Positions 17,166 through 25,892 of a stretch of 64,000 nt of DNA are shown in pieces. This stretch comes from Rhodopseudomonas palustris. Its GTDB lineage: Bacteria; Pseudomonadota; Alphaproteobacteria; Rhizobiales; Xanthobacteraceae. The stretch lies in contig NZ_CP140155.1 of NCBI RefSeq assembly GCF_034479375.1, forward strand, positions 4,812,501 to 4,876,500, in the 5' to 3' direction. Numbering within the stretch: the stretch's first letter is position 1; each line of letters opens with the position of its first letter. The notes under the pieces are model-generated. The model was not told where the DNA came from. It did no database searches and saw nothing but the letters and a program-made list of their open reading frames with translations. Made by a program: the position numbers and the translations under genes.

Positions 17166-18427
17166 CCATCGACAGACGCCAATTCTCGACCGGCCTGCTG
17201 GCGGCCGCAAGTCTCATCGCGATGCCCGGCGTGTTGCGCGCGCAGACCAAGCCGCGCGTCGTGGTGATCGGCGGCGGACCGGGCGGGGCGACGGTGGCGA
17301 AGTACGTCGCACGCGACTCGCAAGGCGCGATCGACGTCACCATGGTCGAGCCGCTGGAGAAGTTCATCACCTGCTTCCACTCCAACCTGGTCCTCGGCGA
17401 CATGCGCAGCATGGAGTCGATCACCCACCCCTACAAGCTCGGCGGCTACGGCGTGAAGCACGTCCGGCAGATGGCGGCCGCGATCGACCGCGACAAGAAG
17501 CAGGTCCGGCTCGCCGACGGCAGTACGCTCGACTACGACCGGCTGGTGGTCGCGCCCGGCATCGACATCAAGTTCGACTCCGTGCCCGGCTATTCCGAGG
17601 CCGCCGCCGAAATCATGCCGCATGGCTGGAAGCCCGGCGCGCAGACGCTGCTGGTGAAGAAGCAGCTCGACGCGGTCGAGGACGGCGCCACCATCGTGAT
17701 GCTGGCGCCGCCGAATCCGTTTCGCTGCCCGCCCGGACCATATGAACGGGTCTCGGTGATGGCCAAGGTGCTGAAGGCCAAGGGTCACACCAAATCCAAG
17801 ATCATCGTGATCGATCCGAAGGACAAGTTCTCCAAGATGGCGCTGTTCCAGGAGGGCTGGCAGAAGCACTATCCCGGCATGGTCGAGTGGATGGACCCGA
17901 AGATGCACGGCGGGGTGAAATCGGTCGATCCCAAGGCGATGACGGTGACCACCGATTTCGAAACCATCCAGGCGGCGATGGTCAACGTCATCCCGGCGCA
18001 GATGGCCGGCAGAATCGCGCGCGACGCCGGTCTCGCCAACCAGACCGGCTACTGTCCGGTGGAGGCCGCCAACATGAAGTCGGCGCTTGATCCGAATATC
18101 TACGTCCTCGGCGACGCGGCGATCGCCGGTGCGATGCCGAAATCGGCGTTCGCCGCCAACAGCCAGGCCAAGGTGGTGGCGAATGCGGTGCGCGGCGAAC
18201 TGACCGGGGCGCGCACCTTCCCGGCGCGCTATGCCAACACCTGCTGGTCGGTGCTGGCGAAGGACGATACGGTCAAGGTCGGCGGCCGCTACGAGCCGAA
18301 GGACGGCGCCATCGCTGAGGTCGAGGGCTTCGTCTCGAAGACCGGCGAGGATTCCGGCCTCCGCTTCCAGACCGCCGAAGAAAACATGGGCTGGTATGCC
18401 GGCATCACCGCCGACATCTTCACCTGA
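17162..18427 (+). CDS. fccB: Flavocytochrome c sulfide dehydrogenase, flavoprotein subunit
   Basis: 421 residues, starting in the ATGA overlap with the cytochrome gene. A twin-arginine-like signal (MTIDRRQFSTGLLAAASLIA) precedes the FAD motif VVVIGGGPGGATVAKY. Cys71 (FITCFHSN) aligns with the Cys that links FAD covalently in Allochromatium FccB, and Cys189 (FRCPPGPYER) and Cys361 (ANTCWSVL) match the redox-active disulfide. All catalytic elements for oxidising sulfide in the periplasm are present. The closest neighbour is a second, similar gene 54 bases downstream. Confidence 0.93.
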   Translation: MTIDRRQFSTGLLAAASLIAMPGVLRAQTKPRVVVIGGGPGGATVAKYVARDSQGAIDVTMVEPLEKFITCFHSNLVLGDMRSMESITHPYKLGGYGVKHVRQMAAAIDRDKKQVRLADGSTLDYDRLVVAPGIDIKFDSVPGYSEAAAEIMPHGWKPGAQTLLVKKQLDAVEDGATIVMLAPPNPFRCPPGPYERVSVMAKVLKAKGHTKSKIIVIDPKDKFSKMALFQEGWQKHYPGMVEWMDPKMHGGVKSVDPKAMTVTTDFETIQAAMVNVIPAQMAGRIARDAGLANQTGYCPVEAANMKSALDPNIYVLGDAAIAGAMPKSAFAANSQAKVVANAVRGELTGARTFPARYANTCWSVLAKDDTVKVGGRYEPKDGAIAEVEGFVSKTGEDSGLRFQTAEENMGWYAGITADIFT

Positions 18428-18481
18428 GACCGCGCGAGTCGGTGCACTGCGCCGGCTCGCCTTTTCGTCCGGAGACATCAC

Positions 18482-19753
18482 GTGCCGAAACCGATCCTGA
18501 TCAGTCGCCGCGACGCGATCCGCGGCGCCGCGGCCGCCGCCGCGTTGCTCGCCTGTCCGGCGATCGCCAAAGCGCGGCCGAAGGTCGTGGTGCTCGGCGG
18601 CGGGGCGGGCGGCGCCACCGCGGCGAAGTATCTGCGCCACGGCGACGATGCCGTCGAGGTGACGCTGGTCGAAGCCAACCGCAGCTACGTCACGCCGTTC
18701 ACCTCGAACCTGTATCTCGGCGGGCTGAAGCCGTTCGAGACGCTGAGCTACGGCTACGAGGGCATCGCCGCGCGCGGCGTCGGCATGGTGTTCGACAGCG
18801 TCACGGCGATCGACCGCGACGCCAGGCAGGTGCTTACCGCCAGCGGCGCGCGGCTGTCCTACGACCGGCTGGTGCTGTCGCCCGGAATCGATTTCCGCTG
18901 GGACGCCGTGCCGGGCTATTCCGAAACCGCCGCCGAGACGATGCCGCACGGCTATCGCGGCGGCGCGCAGTTCAAGCTGCTGAAAAGCAAACTCGACGCG
19001 CTCGGCGACGGCGCGCTGATCGTGATCATCGCGCCGCCCAATCCGTATCGCTGCCCGCCGGCGCCCTACGAGCGCGCCTCGATGATGGCCTATGCGCTGA
19101 AGACGCGTGGCGTGAAGGACGCCCGCATCGTCATTCTCGACGCCAAGGATCATTTCGCGATGCAGACGCTGTTCATCGACGGCTGGGAGCGCCACTACCC
19201 CGGCATGATCGAATGGCAGGACCCCACCATCCACGGCGGCATCAAGGCGGTCGATCCCAAGGCGATGACCGTGACCACCGATTTCGAGACCCACAAGGCG
19301 GCGCTGGTCAACGTCATCCCGCCGCAGATCGCGGGGAAGCTCGCGCGCGATGCCGGCCTCGCCGACGCCAGCGGCTTCTGTCCGGTCAATGCCGAGACCA
19401 TGACCTCGCTGCTCGATCCGTCGATCCAGGTGATCGGCGATTCCGCGACCGGCGGTGAATTTCCGAAATCCGGCTTCGCCGCCAACAACGAGGCGAAGGG
19501 CGCGGCGATGATCCTGCGCGCCGAGCTGCTCGGCGAGCGGCGGATGCCGATCCGCTTCACCAATCATTGCTGGAGCGACATCGCCCCCGACGACGCGATC
19601 AAAAACGGCGCCCGCTACGCGCCGCAGAACGGCAGGATCGTGGCGTCCGATCCCTACACCTCGCAGCTCGACGAAAGCGCGGAGCTCCGCGCCAAGCAGG
19701 CGCGCGAGGCGGCCGGCTGGTACATCGGCATGACGACGGACATTTTCGGCTGA
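18482..19753 (+). CDS. Second FccB-type flavoprotein, lacking the covalent-FAD cysteine
   Basis: 423 residues, clearly a paralogue of the preceding gene: same order of motifs and long shared stretches such as VDPKAMTVTTDFET. The signal peptide (ISRRDAIRGAAAAAALLACP) and FAD motif VVVLGGGAGGATAAKY are kept. The redox cysteines are kept as Cys191 (YRCPPAPYER) and Cys363 (TNHCWSDI), but the FAD-linking Cys is replaced by Pro72 in YVTPFTSN. FAD, if bound, should be non-covalent, as in sulfide:quinone reductases. No second cytochrome gene accompanies it, so it may share the upstream cytochrome or use another acceptor. Confidence 0.9.
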   Translation: MPKPILISRRDAIRGAAAAAALLACPAIAKARPKVVVLGGGAGGATAAKYLRHGDDAVEVTLVEANRSYVTPFTSNLYLGGLKPFETLSYGYEGIAARGVGMVFDSVTAIDRDARQVLTASGARLSYDRLVLSPGIDFRWDAVPGYSETAAETMPHGYRGGAQFKLLKSKLDALGDGALIVIIAPPNPYRCPPAPYERASMMAYALKTRGVKDARIVILDAKDHFAMQTLFIDGWERHYPGMIEWQDPTIHGGIKAVDPKAMTVTTDFETHKAALVNVIPPQIAGKLARDAGLADASGFCPVNAETMTSLLDPSIQVIGDSATGGEFPKSGFAANNEAKGAAMILRAELLGERRMPIRFTNHCWSDIAPDDAIKNGARYAPQNGRIVASDPYTSQLDESAELRAKQAREAAGWYIGMTTDIFG

Positions 19754-19784
19754 GCGCTGCGCGTCGACCCGATCGGGCGCGGCG

Positions 19785-20438
19785 CTATTTGACGACCACC
19801 TTGGCGCCCTTCGGCACGCGGCTGTAAAGATCGATCACGTCCTGGTTCAGCATCCGGATGCAGCCCGACGACACCGCCTTGCCGATCGTTTCGGGTTCGG
19901 TGGTGCCGTGGATCCGGTACAGCGTGTCCTTGCCGTCCTTGAACAGATACAGCGCCCGCGGGCCGAGCGGATTGGCGGCGCCGCCGTCCATGCCCTTCGC
20001 CCATTTGCCGTAGCGCTGCGGCTCGCGCGCGATCATGTTCTTGGTCGGGGTCCAATGCGGCCACTCGGCCTTGCGTCCGACATGGGCGGTGCCGCTGAAC
20101 TCCAGCCCGGCCTTGCCGACGCCGACGCCGTAGCGCAGCGCCTTGCCGCCTTCCATCACCAGATAGAGAAAGCGCCGGTGCGGATCGACCACGACGGTCC
20201 CCGGCGGCTCGTCGGTCTTGTACTCCACCAGTTGCCGCACATAGGCCGGCTGCAGCTCGTCCGGCTCGATGCCGGCGATCGGGTGTTTGTCGGTGTCGAT
20301 CGCCGCATAGCGCGCCGCGATCGCGGCACCCACCATGCTCTTCGGCGGGCCGGGATTCAGTTCGGCCTCGGATTGGGTGACGCAGCCGCCGAGCGTGACG
20401 GCGACGGCGACGAGGGCGAACCAGGACCGGACGGACAT
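19785..20438 (-). CDS. L,D-transpeptidase (YkuD domain), probable lipoprotein
   Basis: 217 residues from ATG 20438 (MSVRSWFALVAVAVTLGGC); a GTG at 20465 would overlap the upstream stop by four bases and is an alternative. VTLGGC is a lipobox, so the protein is probably anchored in the outer membrane or membrane face. The YkuD domain covers about residues 80-217, with GTVVVDPHRRFLYLV, the catalytic motif HGTTEPETIGKAVSSGCIRM and an ending KVVVK. Family members make 3-3 peptidoglycan cross-links or tether proteins to peptidoglycan. It is third in a dsbD-dsbA-like operon; its catalytic Cys needs to stay reduced, which may explain the linkage. Confidence 0.88.
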   Translation of the reverse strand: MSVRSWFALVAVAVTLGGCVTQSEAELNPGPPKSMVGAAIAARYAAIDTDKHPIAGIEPDELQPAYVRQLVEYKTDEPPGTVVVDPHRRFLYLVMEGGKALRYGVGVGKAGLEFSGTAHVGRKAEWPHWTPTKNMIAREPQRYGKWAKGMDGGAANPLGPRALYLFKDGKDTLYRIHGTTEPETIGKAVSSGCIRMLNQDVIDLYSRVPKGAKVVVK

Positions 20439-20461
20439 CGGCGGCTGAAATTCCACGCCGG

Positions 20462-21094
20462 TCACTTCGCGGGCGGGCGGGCGCGGGCCTGATCGACCAC
20501 CTTTTTGAACGCGGCGGCGTCGAGCGCGGCGGCGACCTTGTAGGGCCCGATCAGGTACACCGGCGTTCCCTGCAGCCCCATCGCGTCGGCCTGCGACAGC
20601 GTGCGGCGCAGCAGCGCCGTGATGGCGTCGCCATGGGCGCCGAGATCGCTCTGCAGCTTCGTCATGTCGACGCCCGCCGCCGCGACGGCGTCGCGCATCT
20701 GGTCCTTCGAGATCCCGCGTCCGGGGATCGCCATCAGCGCGTCGTGCGCCGCCTGATACTTGCCCTGATACTTCGCGCCCAGCGCCATCTGCGCGCCGTA
20801 CACCGATGCCTCGCTCAGGATCGGCCAGTCCTTGTAGACCAGCCGGATCTTGCCGTCGTCGCGCACCACTTTTTCGAGGTCGGGCTCGGATTTCTTGCAG
20901 TACGGACAGTTGTAGTCGAAATACGTCACGATCGTGAGATTGCCCTTCGGATTGCCGGCCTCCGGCGCGTCCGGGTCGCTCAGGATCGCCTTGACGTCGA
21001 CGCCCTCCGCCCAGGCCGACGGCCCGCTGAAGAACTTCACCAGCGGCACGGTGGCGAGCGCGCCGAGGATCATCAGGGATTGTCTGCGGTTCAT
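20462..21094 (-). CDS. DsbA-family periplasmic thiol oxidoreductase
   Basis: 210 residues from ATG 21094, with AGGAG six bases upstream; much longer open frames reaching 22180 are shadows of the DsbD gene. The N-terminus MNRRQSLMILGALATVPLVK is a signal, possibly Tat-type. The active site is YNCPYCKKSEPDLEK (Cys63 and Cys66), with a cis-Pro region LQGTPVYLIG. Such proteins (Com1/ScsC-like DsbA relatives) oxidise, isomerise or reduce periplasmic disulfides. The adjoining DsbD gene suggests that it is kept reduced rather than acting as an oxidase. Confidence 0.9.
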   Translation of the reverse strand: MNRRQSLMILGALATVPLVKFFSGPSAWAEGVDVKAILSDPDAPEAGNPKGNLTIVTYFDYNCPYCKKSEPDLEKVVRDDGKIRLVYKDWPILSEASVYGAQMALGAKYQGKYQAAHDALMAIPGRGISKDQMRDAVAAAGVDMTKLQSDLGAHGDAITALLRRTLSQADAMGLQGTPVYLIGPYKVAAALDAAAFKKVVDQARARPPAK

Positions 21095-21120
21095 GGAATG
21101 CTCCTGTTGGACGATGATGG

Positions 21121-22932
21121 TCAGGACGACGCGCCGATACGCTGCAGCGTCTGGAAGAAACTGTCGGCCGACACCTCGCCGACGGTGCGGGCGGCGGTGA
21201 TTTCGCGGCCGTCCTGCCGGTCGAGAAACACCACCGTCGGCGGGCCGACGATTTCGAAGCGCTTCATCAGCGCCGCGGTCTCGGCGTTGGTCCGGGTGAC
21301 GTCGGCGCGGATCAGCGTGACGTCGTTCAGCCGCCGCCGGACCGCGGGATCGCCGAACACGTCGCGCTCCATTGTCTTGCACGAGGTGCACCAGTCGGCG
21401 GAGAAGTCGATCATGATCGGCTTGCCGCGCGCGCGGCCGTCGCTGATCGCCTGATCGAGCGCGGGTATCGACGTCACCGTCCGGGCGAAGATCGCCGTCG
21501 CCGCGGGCTGGTCGGCGCCGAACACCGCGAGCGGCCGCAGCGGATCGTCGCTGCCGCCGGCGGCGCCGACGATCAGCGTCGCGCCATAGACGAAGACGGC
21601 GACGCCCGCCGCCTTGCCGAATCGCCGCGTCGCGCCGCCGAGCGGCTCGAGCCGATCGAACGCGCCGAGAAACGCCGCGAGGCCGATGGCGAGGCCGGCC
21701 CACAGCAGCAACGCCACCGATCCCGGCAGCACCCGCGAGATCAAGGCGACCGCGAGGCCGAGAAACGCGAAGCCGAACAGTTTGCGGATCGTCACCAGCC
21801 ACGGGCCGGAGCGCGGCAGCACGCCGGCGCCGAACAGCCCGACCAGGATCAGCGGAAAGCCCATGCCGAGGCCGAGCGCGAACAGCGCCGCGGCGCCGCG
21901 CAGCGTGTCGCCGGTCTGCGCGACATAGAGCAGCGCCGCCGCCAGCGGCGGTGTCACGCACGGCCCGACGATCAGCGCCGAGGTGAAGCCGAGCGCGGCG
22001 GCGCCGAGCCACGGCCCGGCGCGGCCATGCAGGCGGCCGGCGAGATCGCCGCCGAACCGCGCCGGCAGTTGCAGCTCGAACAGGCCGAAGCTCGACAGCG
22101 CCAGCGCCACATAGATCGACGCCATCACCGCCAGCGCCAGCGGCGCCTGCAACGCGCTCTGCAAATTCTGTCCGGACCACGCCGCCGCGACGCCGAGGGC
22201 GGCGTAAGCCATAGCCATTGCCAGGGTGTAGATCGAGGCCAGCGCGAAGCCGCGCGCCGGCGAGAGGTCGGGGCCGGAGCGCGTCAGCATGGCGGCGACG
22301 ATCGGCACCATCGGCAGCACGCAGGGCGTGAAGGCGAGCAGCAGCCCGAATCCGGCGAACGCCAGCAGCAGCGGCAGCCAGCCCTGCGTCATCGACGGCA
22401 GCATCGAATCCGCGAAGGGCGCGGGCGTCTCCGCGGGCTCAGCGAGGTCCGGCAGCGTCGGCATGTCCGAGGGCCAGGCCGGGCCCGCGCTCGGCGTCGC
22501 GCCGCCGGCGACCGACACCTGATAGGTGCCGAGATCGACGCTCGCCGTCACCGGCGGATAGCAGATACCGCGCTCGGCGCAGCCCTGATAGCTCACCGTC
22601 AGCCGGCCCGCGCCGTTCACCGCATCGGCCGGAATCGTCGCGGTCAGGCCGTGGTGATAGACCTCGGTCATGCCGAAATTCGGATCGTCCTTGACCTCGC
22701 CGGCCGGCATCCGCAGCGCGACGCGGGCGCCGTCGGCGGTGGTGACGACGATCTTGTCGCGGTAGAGATAATCGCCCGGGGCGATCCGCCAGGTCAGGTC
22801 GACGCCGTCGGCGCCGGGCTGAACGCCGAGCTGGAACGGTGCGGTTTTGGCCGGACCGGCGGCATGCGCCATGCCGCCTCCCGCTGCGATCGCGACGAGC
22901 AGGATGAGCATGCGGAAGAGTCGGACTGCCAT
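21121..22932 (-). CDS. DsbD-type thiol:disulfide interchange protein
   Basis: 603 residues in the usual three-part order. After a signal peptide, the periplasmic alpha domain (about 25-150) carries GCAERGICYPP. The membrane beta domain has eight segments with FTPCVLPMVPI and GPCVTPPLAAAL. The C-terminal thioredoxin domain has SADWCTSCKTMERDVFG. It moves electrons from cytoplasmic thioredoxin to periplasmic partners, here most likely the DsbA-like protein encoded 26 bases downstream. It is divergent from a two-component regulator gene, with a regulator-type box in the 101-base gap. Confidence 0.94.
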   Translation of the reverse strand: MAVRLFRMLILLVAIAAGGGMAHAAGPAKTAPFQLGVQPGADGVDLTWRIAPGDYLYRDKIVVTTADGARVALRMPAGEVKDDPNFGMTEVYHHGLTATIPADAVNGAGRLTVSYQGCAERGICYPPVTASVDLGTYQVSVAGGATPSAGPAWPSDMPTLPDLAEPAETPAPFADSMLPSMTQGWLPLLLAFAGFGLLLAFTPCVLPMVPIVAAMLTRSGPDLSPARGFALASIYTLAMAMAYAALGVAAAWSGQNLQSALQAPLALAVMASIYVALALSSFGLFELQLPARFGGDLAGRLHGRAGPWLGAAALGFTSALIVGPCVTPPLAAALLYVAQTGDTLRGAAALFALGLGMGFPLILVGLFGAGVLPRSGPWLVTIRKLFGFAFLGLAVALISRVLPGSVALLLWAGLAIGLAAFLGAFDRLEPLGGATRRFGKAAGVAVFVYGATLIVGAAGGSDDPLRPLAVFGADQPAATAIFARTVTSIPALDQAISDGRARGKPIMIDFSADWCTSCKTMERDVFGDPAVRRRLNDVTLIRADVTRTNAETAALMKRFEIVGPPTVVFLDRQDGREITAARTVGEVSADSFFQTLQRIGASS

Positions 22933-22977
22933 GGTTCCCCGGGGCCTGGATGGAATAGCGGCAGTGTCGTCGCCCAG

Positions 22978-22994
22978 CTTAAGCCAGCCTTAAG
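22978..22994. promoter_or_regulatory. PmrA/QseB-type direct-repeat box between dsbD-type and response regulator genes
   Basis: CTTAAG-N5-CTTAAG fits the YTTAAK-N5-YTTAAK box known for PmrA and similar for QseB. It lies 40 bases before the response regulator start and 46 bases before the DsbD start. The adjacent regulator's DNA-binding domain is of the same subfamily. Autoregulation and control of the dsbD operon are therefore likely. Confidence 0.6.
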
Positions 22995-23033
22995 GCGCGC
23001 GGCCGAGAGCAGGGGCGTGGAGAACAGCTCGCG

Positions 23034-23693
23034 ATGAGAATCCTGGTGGTCGAGGACGATGCGATGATCGCGGACGGCATCCGCGCCGGGCTGACGCTGG
23101 CCGGTGCGAGCATCGATTGCGTCGAAAATTGCGAGGATGCGGCGGCCGCGCTGGCCGCCAACACGTTCTCGGCCGTCGTGCTCGACATCATGTTGCCCGA
23201 CGGCAGCGGCATCGATCTGCTGCGCAGATTGCGCGCCGGCGGCGACACCACGCCGGTGCTGCTGCTGACCGCGCTCGACGAGGTCGGCGACCGGATCGCG
23301 GGGCTGGATTCCGGCGCCGACGATTATCTCGGCAAACCGTTCGATCTCGACGAACTCGGCGCGCGGCTGCGCGCGATCATCCGCCGCCGCGACGGCCGCG
23401 CCGCGACCTGCCTCGAACACGGCGCGATCCGGCTGTTTCCGGCCGACAACAATGCGACGCTGGACGGCGCAGCGGTGCCGCTGTCGCGCCGCGAATTCGC
23501 GGTGCTGCACGCGCTGATGGAGCGGCCCGGCGTGCTGCGCTCGCGCGGCGAACTCGAGGAGCGGCTGTACGGCTGGGGCGACGAGGTCGAAAGCAACGCC
23601 GTCGAAGTCCACATCCACAATCTCCGCGCCAAGCTCGGGCGCGCCGCGATCGAGACCGTGCGCGGCGTCGGCTATCGGATGAGACCGCTATGA
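23034..23693 (+). CDS. OmpR-family response regulator, QseB/PmrA subgroup
   Basis: 219 residues. The receiver domain (1-115) has the acidic pair ED at 7-8 with D9, the phospho-acceptor Asp51 in VVLDIMLPDGSG, and Lys in YLGKPFDLDEL. The winged helix (about 125-219) reads LSRREFAVLHALME, LEERLYGWGDEVESNAVEVH and IHNLRAKLG, typical of QseB/PmrA/TctD regulators. Its stop overlaps the kinase start by four bases. The gene is divergent from the dsbD operon, and a matching box lies between them. The signal sensed by its partner kinase is unknown. Confidence 0.93.
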   Translation: MRILVVEDDAMIADGIRAGLTLAGASIDCVENCEDAAAALAANTFSAVVLDIMLPDGSGIDLLRRLRAGGDTTPVLLLTALDEVGDRIAGLDSGADDYLGKPFDLDELGARLRAIIRRRDGRAATCLEHGAIRLFPADNNATLDGAAVPLSRREFAVLHALMERPGVLRSRGELEERLYGWGDEVESNAVEVHIHNLRAKLGRAAIETVRGVGYRMRPL

Positions 23694-25111
23694 TCGGATC
23701 GCTGCGTCTTCGCCTGTTCCTGGTGCTGTTCGGCGCCACCGGCATCGTCTGGATCGCCGCGGTGACGTGGATCTACACGAGCAGCCAGCGCGAGCTCGAG
23801 CACGTGCTCGATGCGCGGCTGCAGGAGGCGGCCCGCATGGTCGTCTCGCTGGTCGGCAATATGGAGGGCCGCGTCCCCGAGGCGCTGCCGGATGTTGCGT
23901 CAGCGCCGGCGACGCCCGGCAATTACGAGCGGCAATTGTCCTGCCAGGTGTGGTCGGTGCAGGGCCGGCTGATCGCGCGGTCGAGCGGCGCGCCGGATCG
24001 GAGTCTCAGCGATCAGGGCGCGGGATTTTCCGATCGGCAGATCGACGGCGAAACCTGGCGGGTCTATGCGACGGAGGATGCCGCCAGAGGCTATCGCGTG
24101 CTGGTCGGCGACCGGCTCGGGCTGCGCGACCGGCTGGTCGCCGATCTGGTCAAGGGACTGCTGTGGCCGGCATTGCTGATCGCGCCGCTGCTCGGCCTGC
24201 TGATCTGGATCAGCGTCGGTCGCGGGCTGCGGCCGCTGCAGGTGATCGCCTCCGATCTGGTCGGCCGCGACGCCGACGACATGCGCCCGGTCGACGCCAG
24301 CCGCACGCCCTCCGAGGTGATGCCGCTCGCCGACGCGCTCAACACGCTGTTCGACAAAGTCGCGCTGGCGCGGCGGCACGAGCGCGAGATCACAGCGTTC
24401 GCGGCGCACGAGCTGCGCAGTCCTCTGACCGGGCTCAAGACCCAGGCGCAGGTCGCATTGGCGACCACCGATCCGGCGGTGGCGCGGGCGGCGCTGCAGC
24501 AGATTCTGGTGGCGGTCGATCGCGCGACGCGGCTGGTGCGCCAGTTGCTGACGCTGGCGCGGCTCGACGCACAGGCGGAAACCGACGATCACGGCAGCGT
24601 CGCGATCCGGTCGCTGATCGACGACGTGGCGCGAATGACGCCGCGTCCCGAGGCCGTCGCCGTCGCGATCGACGACGATCTTGCCGGCGTGACGTGGAGC
24701 GGCAATCGCGAATGTCTCGAACTGGCGATCCGCAATCTGCAGGAGAACGCGATCCAGCACATGCCGGGCGGCGGCGAGGTGCGATGGCGCGCGGGCGCAT
24801 CGCCGCGCTCGATCGTGATCGAGGACACCGGCCCCGGTGTGCCGGAGGACGAGTTGCCGAAACTCGGCCAGCGCTTCTTCCGCGGTCGCAACAAGTCGGC
24901 GATCGGCAGCGGCCTCGGCCTGACCATCGCGGCGCTGGCGCTGGATCGCACCGGCGCCGATCTGCAGACCGGCAATCGCCCCGATCGCCGGGGATTTCGA
25001 GCCGAGATCGTCCTGCGCCCTCCAGGCGGCGGAAGCCGGCCCCGTCAGCAGCCGCGCGGCGCCGGCGCGGGGCCCGTGCGTAGCGCCTGGAGCACTTCAT
25101 CGATTGATTGA
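23690..25111 (+). CDS. Sensor histidine kinase (QseC/PmrB-like)
   Basis: 473 residues, starting in an ATGA overlap with the regulator. Two membrane segments (about 8-28 and 157-176) enclose a periplasmic region of some 125 residues containing one Cys (RQLSCQVW). A HAMP-like linker leads to the H box FAAHELRSPLTG (His240), then N box NLQENAIQH, G1 EDTGPGVP and G2 GSGLGLTIAAL. The C-terminal tail after about residue 445 is Pro/Arg-rich and unlike the core. Linkage to dsbD suggests the signal is redox state, metal or envelope stress, but nothing in the sequence proves this. Confidence 0.92.
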   Translation: MIGSLRLRLFLVLFGATGIVWIAAVTWIYTSSQRELEHVLDARLQEAARMVVSLVGNMEGRVPEALPDVASAPATPGNYERQLSCQVWSVQGRLIARSSGAPDRSLSDQGAGFSDRQIDGETWRVYATEDAARGYRVLVGDRLGLRDRLVADLVKGLLWPALLIAPLLGLLIWISVGRGLRPLQVIASDLVGRDADDMRPVDASRTPSEVMPLADALNTLFDKVALARRHEREITAFAAHELRSPLTGLKTQAQVALATTDPAVARAALQQILVAVDRATRLVRQLLTLARLDAQAETDDHGSVAIRSLIDDVARMTPRPEAVAVAIDDDLAGVTWSGNRECLELAIRNLQENAIQHMPGGGEVRWRAGASPRSIVIEDTGPGVPEDELPKLGQRFFRGRNKSAIGSGLGLTIAALALDRTGADLQTGNRPDRRGFRAEIVLRPPGGGSRPRQQPRGAGAGPVRSAWSTSSID

Positions 25112-25141
25112 AGCGATATGGCCGTTGCCAGATGCACGGAC

Positions 25142-25249
25142 TCCTCATCCTGAGGAGCCCGGCGAAGCCGGGCGTCTCGAAGGATGCGGCGACGCTGGGC
25201 CCGTGGCGCATGGTTCGAGACGGCGCTACGCGCCTCCTCACCATGAGGT
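25142..25249. repeat. Dispersed palindromic intergenic repeat
   Basis: Two hairpin-forming halves: tcctcatcctgaggagcc with cgaagccgggcgtctcgaag, and catggttcgagacggcgc with cgcctcctcaccatgag. The stretch between the histidine kinase and the convergent amiR-like gene (25112-25310) holds only this element. I recognise this style of repeat from Bradyrhizobium and Rhodopseudomonas genomes; the copy number must be checked by search. Confidence 0.7.
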
Positions 25250-25310
25250 TGTGCCTGTGGTGAGTGTCCCGGAGCGCCAGTGCTGATTCCATCAGGGACA
25301 GAACGGCTCT

Positions 25311-25892
25311 CTACCCGGCCGCGCGCGGCAACTGCCCCTGCGCGACCAGTTCGGCCGCGACCTGCTCGATGGTCTTGCGCTGCTCCATCGCGGTGCGCCG
25401 GATCAGCGCGAAGGCGGCGGGTTCGGCCAGCCCATGCGTCTGCATCACCTGCAGCACGGCGGTCAGCACAACACGCCGCGCCCGCAACCGCGCGTCCATC
25501 TTGGCGAGCTGGTGTTTGATGTCGTTGTTGCGCTCGAGCCGTTCGAACGCCATCACCAGCGCGGCATAGATGCCCGCCGAGCGCAGCGGCTTGATCAGGA
25601 ACGACGCCGGGTCGAGATCGAGTACCAGCTTCAGCCGGCTCGGCGTCTCGGTGCCGAGCAGCACGATGACGGCGCCGCCCTCCGGAATTCGCGCATCCGC
25701 GGTGGCCAGCGGCAGAAAATCGTCGTCGATCAGCACGACGTCGGCGGCGCCGGCCGGCGCGCCCGGCGTCCACGCCGACAATTCGATGCCGAGCCGATCG
25801 AACTGCCGGCGGACGATCGACGCGTCGCGTTCGTCCTTGATGGCGGCGAGGGCCTTGCGGCCGCGGAGCGAGAAAGACGACGGCTTGCTCAT
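25311..25892 (-). CDS. amiR: AmiR-like ANTAR-domain transcription antiterminator
   Basis: 193 residues from ATG 25892, overlapping the stop of the AmiC-like gene by four bases; longer frames to 26756 are shadows. Residues 10-110 form a pseudo-receiver (ADVVLIDDDFLPL, SFLIKPLRSAGIYAA). A coiled coil at 112-138 leads into the ANTAR domain (about 128-184), with VVLTAVLQVMQTHGLAEPAA and ALIRRTAMEQRKTIEQVAAE. In Pseudomonas, AmiC holds AmiR inactive until an amide is bound, and free AmiR lets RNA polymerase read through a leader terminator. Exactly such a terminator lies in the divergent operon's leader at 27318-27356. Confidence 0.9.
   Translation of the reverse strand: MSKPSSFSLRGRKALAAIKDERDASIVRRQFDRLGIELSAWTPGAPAGAADVVLIDDDFLPLATADARIPEGGAVIVLLGTETPSRLKLVLDLDPASFLIKPLRSAGIYAALVMAFERLERNNDIKHQLAKMDARLRARRVVLTAVLQVMQTHGLAEPAAFALIRRTAMEQRKTIEQVAAELVAQGQLPRAAG

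Noticed and set aside
17069..19567. 832-codon minus-strand frame over the two fccB genes
   Set aside because: Internal similarity only mirrors the two paralogous genes on the plus strand; no independent support.
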